A stretch of 64,000 nt of DNA from Thamnidium elegans (lineage: Eukaryota > Mucoromycota > Mucoromycetes > Mucorales > Mucoraceae). Shown one piece after another: positions 56,362-64,000 of the stretch. The stretch's first letter is position 1; every line of letters begins with the position of its first letter. A program made the position numbers and the translations under genes. The notes under the pieces were generated by a model, which did no database searches, was not told the origin of the DNA, and saw only the letters and a list, made by a program, of their open reading frames with translations. Location: NCBI GenBank assembly GCA_025201345.1, contig JAIXMG010000006.1, forward strand, positions 1,269,477-1,333,476, written 5' to 3'.

Positions 56362-57785
56362 TTAGCAATCAGTTTTTTCTTTTTTTAGTACATTCAGAAT
56401 CTGTCGAACGTGGATCTTGTGTTCTTCAAGCGTTTTACTAAAAATGAGAATATCGTCAAGGTATACAATAGTTGTTTTATCAATATATTCACCAAGAATC
56501 TTGTTCATTAACGATTGGAATACAGGTGGAGCATTGCAAAGTCCAAAAAGGCAATACCAGCCATGAGTACTGACCGTACCGAGTGTTGAAAGCAGTTTTT
56601 GGAACATCATCAGGATGGATTCTGATTTGATGGTAACCACTTCGTAAATCCAAACTTGTAAAATAACGTGCACCACTCATTTTGTCTAAGCATTCATCAA
56701 TTCTAGGTATACTTGAACTATTTCGGATGGAAAGTTTATTCAAAGATCGGTAATCAATACACATTCGAAGGCTTCCAGGTTTTGTTGATCCAGGATCAGG
56801 CTTCTTACGAACAAAAAGAACACCAGCACCCCACGGGGAAGAACTAGGTTTAATTAAGCCTAAACGAAGTAATTCAGTTAGTTGTTTTTTTTAGTTCGTC
56901 TAATTCCAATGGACTCATTTTGTAGGAGGACGGGAAACAGGATCAGCATCGCCAGTGTCAATTAAATGGTGTATACCACGATCAGGTGGAAGACCAGGCA
57001 GTTCATCTTTAAAGACAGTAGAGAATTCTTGTACTAATTGGCCCCAGTAGTCAGCAGTTTGGAGTTTTGGATTTGTGTACTTGTCATTTTCATCATTGGA
57101 TTTAATAAAAAATAGAAAGCTTTCACCACCTTTTTTTATGAGGCGATCAGCTTGTTTATGGCTAATGAGATAACTAAGTTTAGGAAGAGAATGTGAATGT
57201 TTCTTTATATTCGTACACGGTTGTAGTTTGACACGTCCATTATTTAAATACCAAGTATCATTTTCCCAATCTGGAGAAGGTTGAGCTTGCTTTAACCAAG
57301 AACGTCCAAGGATGAGATCAAATTTGGTAGGGAAGACAAAAGCGGTAATCTTGTTGCAAACACCATTCAAAGTTATATCCATTTTCAACTTTATATTCAA
57401 TTTGTGAGATATTCCCACTAGCAGTTTCGACTTGTCGATTATTCACAGGAATAAGTCTTTTTTTATTTACGGACTGGATTACGTGAGGAGAGACATAGTT
57501 TTCGCTAGCACCTGAGTCAATAAGTACTTGGAGTTGTTGAGCACGATAGGAAGCAGGATAAAGAGGTAGAGTTGTGGCAATAGCATTCAGTTCAGTTAGG
57601 TATTGTAATTCATCATTTAGTGATTTTGGATACAAAATAGGCAGTGTTTCAACAACTATATTTTGAGTTTGGAATTCATCTTCAACTATAGTTTGAGTAG
57701 TATAAGGTTTTGGGTTAAGTATAGGGAATTGAGCGCTATCTAGTGAAATAGCATTAGAATAAAGGTCAAAATCAATTTAAATTTT
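56362..57785 (-). pseudogene. Protease and reverse transcriptase of retrotransposon 1, frameshifted
   Basis: Fragments in order: aspartic protease with LIDSGASENYV (about 57530), a KFDLILGRSWLKQ segment, the RT start ([26 protein letters not shown]) and the YLDD active site (IVYLDDILIFSKT). Frame changes occur near 57779, 57390, 56887, 56543 and 56381. Four of the five lie in A or T runs, and each is explained by one surplus base. Unless these are sequence errors, the copy is inactive. Confidence 0.85.
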
Positions 57786-57859
57786 TATTGTTATCAGGAA
57801 AATTATCATCGTTATCTGATTCAAGTAGTTGAACTTCCTGTTCTTCAACTACGTGGAGT

Positions 57860-58765
57860 GAAAATCCTTCTTGTAATGTTGATCATCCAATCTCTTGATG
57901 TCAGACAACCTAGTACGACAATTTCGTTTCAAATGACCAGTTTTGTGACAGTAATAGCAAGAAGCAGCAGACCCACCAGAATTATTACGAGAATAATTGT
58001 TAGTACGATAGTTTTTTTTCACGAGAATAACCAGAAGAGTAATTTTGACTGCGAGAGTAGTTGTTGTTAGGTCTTTGAACTTGACCTTTGATAATTTCTA
58101 TTATCAATAGCATCCAATTCCATGGGATCATCAACCACTTGGTTGTTTAGGGCGTGCCCTAAAAGTAGAACTAGTAGATGAATCTTCTTCATGTTGAGCA
58201 CTATCAAAAGCTAAAGCTGCATGAATAGCTTCTTTCAAAGTATTTGCTTCATATTGACGAATGTGAGAACGCATTTGTTTGTTGACCAAACCTCTAACAA
58301 ACTTGTCACAACCTTCATCGTCAGTCATACCAGGAATAGCTAATTTAATATCCATAAAATTGTTAATATAAGTCACCAAGTCACTTGTTTGTTTTAATAT
58401 AGCTAAACGATCACGAGCAATTCTGACAGAATTATCAGGTCTAAAAAATTCCCGTAATTAACCTTTTTAATTCCAACCAAGTAGTAGGGGCTTCATCAGT
58501 TAATTCAATGGTTCTAAACCATGCATCAGCCCTATCACGCAATAAAGTAGTACCAAATAAATAACTTCTTTCAGCATTCCAGCCTTGAAAGTTTACATAT
58601 CTTTCAACCGATCTAATCCAACCATCAATTAGAAGTGCGTCTCTTGTACCATCATAAGTATTAGGTTCTTTCACCCTAATTTGTTTGTTATCACCCAAAG
58701 CCGTAGTGAACCTCTTTATATAGTTCAGCCATTTCATTATTGTAATCTTCTTTTCCTGTCATCTT
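57860..58765 (-). pseudogene. Gag of retrotransposon 1, frameshifted
   Basis: The frame starts at the ATG near 58753 (MTGKEDYNNEMAELYKE), just after the primer-binding site. It has a typical Gag helical core (NTYDGTRDALLIDGWIRSVE, then LRDRADAWFRT) and a second fragment at 58379-58131 (DDEGCDKFVRGLVNKQMRSH). A CCHC knuckle CYYCHKTGHLKRNC lies near 57940. At least six frame changes (near 58715, 58452, 58140, 58098, 58016 and 57850) interrupt it, mostly single extra bases. Confidence 0.85.
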
Positions 58766-58767
58766 GA

Positions 58768-58783
58768 GAAACTGGTGCTACCA
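58768..58783 (-). other. Primer-binding site of retrotransposon 1
   Basis: Two nucleotides inside the 5' LTR the element strand reads TGGTAGCACCAGTTTC. It is complementary to a tRNA 3' end GAAACTGGTGCTACCA. The GCTACCA end and CGAAAC-type T-loop are those of fungal initiator tRNA-Met, so that tRNA is the probable primer. Confidence 0.75.
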
Positions 58784-58785
58784 AA

Positions 58786-59299
58786 TGTAAGTTTTGTAAT
58801 AGTATTTATAGTAATTTAAGTGTAATTGATTCAACTCTCAGTGGTTAATCAATTAAGTAAGTAGTTATGTCAAATAGAAGATAATGTTTTATTAATCATT
58901 CAAGAGGGGTATTTATAGTTAAGTGGGATAATGGTATTAGTAATAAAGAATATATAAATAGTAAAGTAATATGATAATCATAAGTAGCATGATTATCATA
59001 ATGAGTATTTGTAATGTGTGCATCTGTTAAATATTCGGGAAAGAGGAATTAGGAATAACATTGAATACTTGAAGAGGTGACATTTATTCGTTACTGTTTA
59101 GCCTTTTTCCTTTTTAGATTATTCTTGATAGATGGTACAAACTTCCTTTTTTGGACCTTAGTCTTCTTAAGCCTAAGCTCGATTTCAACCGGGGGGATAA
59201 TCCATGAGGTCTTCATCTTGATCCGGACAAACCGGACTGTTGCGGTCCGGACTATTAACTTCCGGGGCATCCAACCCATCTGCCTTTTTCAGATTGACA
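58786..59299 (-). repeat. 5' LTR of retrotransposon 1
   Basis: 514 bp. It is identical by eye to the 3' LTR apart from a 4-bp longer G/A stretch at 59191-59200. Its outer end lies 10 bp from the tRNA-Met gene. Confidence 0.95.
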
Positions 59300-59309
59300 G
59301 AAAGAGCAT

Positions 59310-59382
59310 GCTTCCTTGGCTCAGTCGGTAGAGCGTTAGTCTCATAATCTGAAGGTCGCCAGTTCGATCCTGGCAGGGAGCA
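59310..59382 (+). tRNA. tRNA-Met (CAT), elongator type
   Basis: 73 nt with a full cloverleaf: acceptor GCTTCCT/AGGGAGC (one T-G pair), D-arm GCTC...GAGC with AGTCGGTA, anticodon loop CTCATAA (anticodon CAT), T-arm GCCAG/CTGGC with loop TTCGATC, discriminator A. One T-T mismatch closes the anticodon stem. It has no intron. TTTTT follows at 59384 as a Pol III terminator. The A and B boxes (TGGCTCAGTCGG, GTTCGATCC) are intact. The initiator type is unlikely because the T-loop is TTCGATC and the acceptor starts G-C. Confidence 0.95.
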
Positions 59383-59420
59383 TTTTTGTTTTTTACTTTC
59401 ACTATTCTTTTAGTCAAAAT

Positions 59421-59599
59421 TGTATCTCAATTTTGTATTACTTTATTTTCATATATAATGTCAGAGTTATTTTAATAGACAATACTTTTAGTTGTAAATA
59501 TATAGTGGTAAAAAGATGACCTTTTATTGAGTTTATATTTTAAAGTAATTTATATCTAAATTGAAGTAGTACACAGCTTATTCTATTTTAGCTGTGACA
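59421..59599 (-). repeat. Probable 3' LTR of retrotransposon 2
   Basis: The right boundary is set by the PPT and TGTCACAGC. The left boundary could be 59388, 59421 or 59434. A TATATATTTAC lies at about 59500 on the element strand. The second LTR is not available for comparison. Confidence 0.5.
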
Positions 59600-59811
59600 A
59601 TATCCCCTCCCTAAAGTTTTACTAGTCTAAAGTCAAGTGTTGGATAACAGAGGAAAAAAAAAAATACAAAAGATTAGGTTAGAGTGATAATATAATGAAG
59701 AGTAAAGAATCTTTGAGTATTGTTTTGATAATAAATTGCTGTTTGATTGAATTAATTTGACTGAATTGAATTTTTTTTTTTTTTTTTTTTTTTTTTATAG
59801 TTGTTTCATTG

Positions 59812-61836
59812 TTATTGTGCTCTTGCAATACGTGGAATATACCAACTAGTTGTTAAGTTGTTATTATTGATTGATATTGGTTTTAATCGGTCTGTATGTA
59901 CCCATGAGTTATAAACTTTTCCTTCTAATTCTTTGATCTGGTAGACATTGAAATCCAGATTGCAGTTAATAATTTGATAAGGTCCCATCCAGTTGTATTC
60001 CAGACCTTTTTTAGATTCATGTCGTAATAGTACAAAATCGTTTTTACTAAATACTTGTGTTTCTTTACCCTTTATTATTTTATCCCATCTTTCCTTATCC
60101 TTTATACCTTGGTTCCGTAAATTTTCTTCTGCTAAGAATCTAGCTTCTCTAAGGTTACGAATACGAGTTAAAGCATCTTCAGTTATCAGGTTGGCATCAA
60201 ATTCGGTTATATCATTCATATAAGGTCTATGAAAGTCTCCAGGAATCCTTGGCTGAGTACCATATACGAGGAAAAATGGACTATATCCCGTTGTAGTATG
60301 TTTTCGAATACGGCAAGCAAACGTAACTGTATCAATATATTCGTCCCAGCTATGAACATCACCATTAACATACTTCTTTAACATATTCTTGATTACTTGG
60401 TTAAGTCTTTCACACTTTGAATTACTTCTTGGATGAAAAGCACTCGTAAAGGTATGCTTTGACCTGATTTTATTCATGTATTGCTTCAATACTTTAGACA
60501 TAAAGTTGGCACCTCTATCTGTAAAGATCTCTACGGGGTTACCAAATTTTAGTACAATTTCTTCATATATAAATCGTACGATTTCATCACCAGTTGCATT
60601 TTTTAATGCACGTATAATAGGCCAATTAGTCGAATAATCAACAGCCACAAGTATCCATCTATTTTCATTTTTTGTTGTTGGTAATTCTCCTATAAAATCA
60701 AGATGCCAACGCGAAAAAGCAGGAGGAATATCAAGAGGTTTCATTGGTGAATGGTGAATATTCTTTTCCGAACGACTTGCGAGTTGACATTGAGCACAGG
60801 ATTTCAAGTATTCAATTATATCTTGTTGTATACCCGGCCACCAAATTCTATTTTTTAATTGGTGGTATATTGACAGTTGACTAAGATGACCGTATGCTAT
60901 GTGGAAATTGTTAATAAAATCAGCACGTTGATGAAAAGGTATAAACTTTAATTCCATGCTTTCATTTGTTTTTGAATTTTTGACTAGTTTATATATATGT
61001 TGATTTTTGACTATAAATTTTTCTTTGTTTTGTTGGAGTTCTTTCTGTAGTAGTTGAGGCCATTGGTTTTCATTACGAAAATATTGTAAGGGCCAGTCTT
61101 GAATAGGGTCATCCCTGATTGACTGAACTGGTTTACTTAAAGAATGTTTAGTATTATTATTGTTATTATTAATTTCAGAGTTATATAAATATTTTGGTTG
61201 TACTGATGTGGATGCAGGATTGCAATCGGGTCCATCGCGACGAGATAATAAATCGGGTATAATATTCTCTTTACCAGGTTTATATTGAATATTAGGGTTA
61301 TATAATTCTATTTCTGACATCCATCGTACTAAACGAGGTACTGGATGTTTTTGATCTCTGTAATATTTAAGTGGGAGATGGTCAGTATATACAACATAAT
61401 CTTTACCATCAATGAAACATCTCCATTTTCTTAATGCAATCAGAATGGCTAACATTTCACGTTCCTGAGCGGGGTATACTCTTTCTTCTTTACTATATCT
61501 TTTACTTTCAAAAGCCAATGGTTTCCAATTATTATCTTGATCTTGTTGAAGTAACACCGCACCTGCCGCAAAATCAGAGCTATCACATTCAATTCGGAAT
61601 GGTTTGTTCATATCTGGAGTAAGTAATATTGGAGCAGAGGACAATTTTTGTTTTAATAAATCGAAAGCATTTTGACATTGTGGTGTCCATTCTATAGCAC
61701 GTGTTTTATAACCAGTACCCGCCGTTAAATCTGTAAGGGGAGACGCAATATGCGCAAACTTTGGAATGAATCTGCGATAATATTGGGTAAGCCCAAGGAA
61801 TTGACGTACTTGTTGAACATTAGTGGAATAGGCCAT
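59812..61836 (-). CDS. Pol C-terminal part of retrotransposon 2: RNase H and integrase
   Basis: An open frame of 674 codons. After the RT connection (NVQQVRQFLGLTQYYRRF) it has RNase H (FRIECDSSDFAAGAVLLQ, DHLPLKYYRDQ), an HHCC zinc finger (HIAYGHLSQ, CAQCQLASR), the DDE core (WHLDFIGELP, FTDRGANFMS, NSKCERLNQVI) and the GPY/F-like end GPYQIINCNLDFNVYQIKEL. It ends ITSWYIPRIARAQ-like at a stop near 59812. One base is missing at about 61825 relative to the upstream frame, so Gag-Pol is split here. Confidence 0.9.
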   Translation of the reverse strand: MAYSTNVQQVRQFLGLTQYYRRFIPKFAHIASPLTDLTAGTGYKTRAIEWTPQCQNAFDLLKQKLSSAPILLTPDMNKPFRIECDSSDFAAGAVLLQQDQDNNWKPLAFESKRYSKEERVYPAQEREMLAILIALRKWRCFIDGKDYVVYTDHLPLKYYRDQKHPVPRLVRWMSEIELYNPNIQYKPGKENIIPDLLSRRDGPDCNPASTSVQPKYLYNSEINNNNNNTKHSLSKPVQSIRDDPIQDWPLQYFRNENQWPQLLQKELQQNKEKFIVKNQHIYKLVKNSKTNESMELKFIPFHQRADFINNFHIAYGHLSQLSIYHQLKNRIWWPGIQQDIIEYLKSCAQCQLASRSEKNIHHSPMKPLDIPPAFSRWHLDFIGELPTTKNENRWILVAVDYSTNWPIIRALKNATGDEIVRFIYEEIVLKFGNPVEIFTDRGANFMSKVLKQYMNKIRSKHTFTSAFHPRSNSKCERLNQVIKNMLKKYVNGDVHSWDEYIDTVTFACRIRKHTTTGYSPFFLVYGTQPRIPGDFHRPYMNDITEFDANLITEDALTRIRNLREARFLAEENLRNQGIKDKERWDKIIKGKETQVFSKNDFVLLRHESKKGLEYNWMGPYQIINCNLDFNVYQIKELEGKVYNSWVHTDRLKPISINNNNLTTSWYIPRIARAQ

Positions 61837-64000
61837 AAACTAATAGCTTCTGTTTTTTGTTGCGAAGGAGAGATACCATTTTTTGATATATGATAACCTA
61901 AAAATGTCAGTTCTTTCATATTGAAATGTGATTTCTTTATATTTATAACAAATTTAGCTTCATCAAGTTTTTGTAAAACCTGTTTTACATGCTCTTTGTG
62001 TTCACTTTCATTTTTTGAATATACTAATAAATCATCAACATATATTATTACAAATTTATCTACGAATGACTTCAGAACTTTGTTGATGACATCTTGAAAA
62101 TATGGACCAGAATTCTTTAATCCAAAAGGGGCAACTAAAAATCTATGCTGACCGAAACGATGCGATATTGTTGCTTTCATTGAATCTGATTCAGATAAAC
62201 GAACTTGATTAAAAGCTCCAATTAAATCAATTTGTGAGAAACAAGTACTGTTATGCAATTGATCCAGACACTCATCTATTCTTGGTATTGGTATTCTTTG
62301 AGCAATGGTAATTTTGTTAATACTGCGAAAATCACAACACATTCTTAATTTTGGTGTTCCATCAGCGTTATTTGATCCTGCTTTTCGAACAAATAAAATA
62401 GGGAACCCATAAGGTGATGCAGTTGGTACTATCAACCCTTTTTCTTCTAAATCCATTAATTGCTTTTTGAGTTCCGCTAATTCTAGAGGACTCATTCGAT
62501 ACGGTTGGTGAAAAATAGGAGGAGCGTCTTTAGGGTCAGTTACAATTATATCTCTGGTATGTCTATTCGGTGGTAATTCAGTTATTTCGCCTTTGAATGC
62601 ATAAGGAAATAATTTTGCAAATTCTTCTTTCCATTCTTTATCAAGTTGAATGTCTTTCATATCAATAGGTGATATTGGTGTAATTGTTGCGTGGTTACCT
62701 GTACTTTCATCTATAAAATTTACTACAAAACATTCAGTTATTTGGTCTTTTTTAAGCCATCTAGCTACTTGCGTAGCTGATGCTAGATAATCAATATTAG
62801 TTGTCTCCTTTGTTTTTAATTGTGGATTAATTGTATTGATATTATGTAATGCTTTTGGTGGTGATACAGGATATATTTTGGTGACAATAGTTGTATTTTT
62901 ATCAGTAACTTCCCATGTGTCATCAAACCAGTCAGGTTTAGGCTTAGTTTCTTTCAACCAGTTACGACCGAGGATAATATCAAATTTTGATTCAAAAACA
63001 TATGCAGTGATTACTTCTTGGTGTTCATGGTTATTTCCTAAAAATAATCTAAAAGTAATTTTTTTGTTTATGTTCGTCTTGTTACCATCTGCAGTTTCTA
63101 CTGCCTGATTGACAACTTCCCTTTCTGTCAAAGCGTGCGAAAGTAATTTAGGATGTACATAATTTGTACTGGCACCACTGTCGATTAATATTTTGAAATT
63201 AGATCCACCCACCATAGTTTTGTATAAAGGTAACGCATTGGATGAATTATCAACATTGTTTAAAAATGACTTTTCAGCAGATGACAAAGTATGTGTTTCC
63301 GGCGCAATGTTAGGTGACAATATAGGATAAGAGTAGTAGTCTTGATTATCACAAGATGATAGATCAATTAGGTTTTTATTATCGTTATCATTGTTAGTAT
63401 TAGTTTGATAACTATTTGTGTTATTGCTTAATGGATCATAACTATCTAATAATGCGTTGATCTGCTGACGAAAATTGTTAGGTTTTCGGTAGTTATTATT
63501 ATTATTAGTGCTGTAATTATTAGTAGTATTACTATTATAATTATTGCGAGGTTTTTGTGTACGATAGTCACTACGATTATTTCGTTTAGATTGAAAAATA
63601 CCTCTATCCTCATCCCATTTTTTATTTCTACATTCAGCCTTTTTATGTCCAATCTTATCGCAATAAAAACAGTTATTATTACTTCTTTGTCCAGAACTAT
63701 TGTTGTTAGAACCTTGTTGTTGCTTTAATAAATTTAGAAGTAGTTGATTTTGTTTTTTAATTTCAATAACCGATAAATCCATGGGATCATCGATAGCTGA
63801 TGTTGTTGGGTTAAAACTATTTGTTGATTTACCATATTGTGTGGCAGACTCAAACGTTCGTGCACAATGAAACATACTTTCTAAATCAATGGGGTCTTTT
63901 AGTAATATATGTGCCCTAGCACGATCTTTCAATCCTCTTGCAAACTTATCCATAGCTTCATCTTCTGTGATATCTAATTCGAGTAATACATCTTGAAATT
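61825..64000 (-). CDS. Gag, protease and reverse transcriptase of retrotransposon 2 (5' end outside window)
   Basis: One long frame, open to the window edge (in-frame codons continue upstream of the ATG at 63953). Gag core (MDKFARGLKDRARAHILLKD), CCHC knuckle CFYCDKIGHKKAEC, Asn/Tyr-rich linker, protease LIDSGASTNYV, and RT with FRSINKITIAQRIPIPRIDE, FSQIDLIGAFNQVRL and the catalytic FVIIYVDDLLVYSK. Gag and pol are fused in one frame, so no programmed frameshift is needed between them. The frame is lost near 61825. Confidence 0.88.

Larger units (their letters stand above)
53365..59299 (-). mobile_element. Ty3/Gypsy LTR retrotransposon 1, 5.9 kb, minus strand
   Basis: Two near-identical LTRs (53365-53874 and 58786-59299) enclose gag, protease, reverse transcriptase, RNase H and integrase in the Ty3 order. 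A primer-binding site (58768-58783) and a polypurine tract (53875-53886) sit next to the LTRs. The LTRs start TGTCAATC and end CTTACA on the element strand. The only LTR difference seen is one 4-bp indel region, so the insertion is young. The flanking 5-mers (TGTAT left, GAAAG right) do not match. The polyprotein is interrupted by several one-base changes. Confidence 0.93.
59421..64000 (-). mobile_element. Ty3/Gypsy LTR retrotransposon 2, partial (continues past the window), minus strand
   Basis: It runs to the right edge. The gag, protease, RT, RNase H and integrase parts have the same order as element 1, but the sequence is clearly diverged from it. The probable 3' LTR lies between about 59421 (a TGTATC, uncertain) and 59599 (minus strand TGTCACAGC), next to a polypurine tract AGGGAGGGGATAT (59600-59616). 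The 5' LTR is outside the window. Confidence 0.85.

Overview
This is nuclear DNA of a fungus, most likely an early-diverging one of the Mucoromycota (Mucorales-like); that placement is an inference. It is very AT-rich and full of A/T homopolymers. Genes lie close together on both strands and carry many 40-100 bp GT-AG introns. Eukaryote-only proteins are present: both signal-peptidase subunits, a TFIIB-independent set of housekeeping factors such as RVB1 and NSA2, complex I NDUFB8 and a BCKDH E2. Mobile DNA includes Ty3/Gypsy elements, a zf-RVT LINE relic and TIR elements of the kinds common in that lineage. I cannot name the species.

Layout. 1-633: 5' part of an Rgp1-like Rab GEF subunit, running off the left edge. 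860-5,780: gene-poor, with fragments of an unresolved or decayed gene, a 93-bp palindromic MITE and one copy of a dispersed repeat. 5,780-13,245: a compact block with a methyltransferase, SEC11, a PH-domain protein, a membrane protein, glyoxalase II and NDUFB8. 13,430-16,250: transposon relics (a TIR element with an OTU-protease-like remnant, and a LINE C-terminus). 17,190-26,258: a giant glycogenin gene of about 2,510 codons and peptidyl-tRNA hydrolase 2. 27,030-48,160: a secreted choice-of-anchor-A protein, BCKDH E2, a small zinc-finger protein, IMP1, mitochondrial IleRS, a KCTD-like protein, NSA2, a Kin1-type kinase, SPC3, a reticulon, RVB1 and a ZCCHC9/RGG protein. 48,160-53,360: gene-poor, with the second dispersed-repeat copy and one ubiquitin-like ORF. 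53,365-64,000: two Ty3/Gypsy retrotransposons on the minus strand, one on each side of a tRNA-Met(CAT) gene; the second runs off the right edge.

Shared functions. SEC11 and SPC3 are two subunits of one ER signal peptidase. IMP1, mitochondrial IleRS, BCKDH E2 and NDUFB8 act in mitochondria, and IMP1 and IleRS are divergent from a 154-bp shared promoter. NSA2, RVB1 and the ZCCHC9-like protein serve ribosome or RNP assembly. No operon-like or dedicated biosynthetic system is visible. The most unusual items are the giant glycogenin, the tRNA between two retroelements, the TIR elements with internally deleted or OTU-like cargo, and a dispersed repeat shared by two gene-poor intervals. All exon boundaries were read by eye from GT-AG signals and frame continuity and were not computed.
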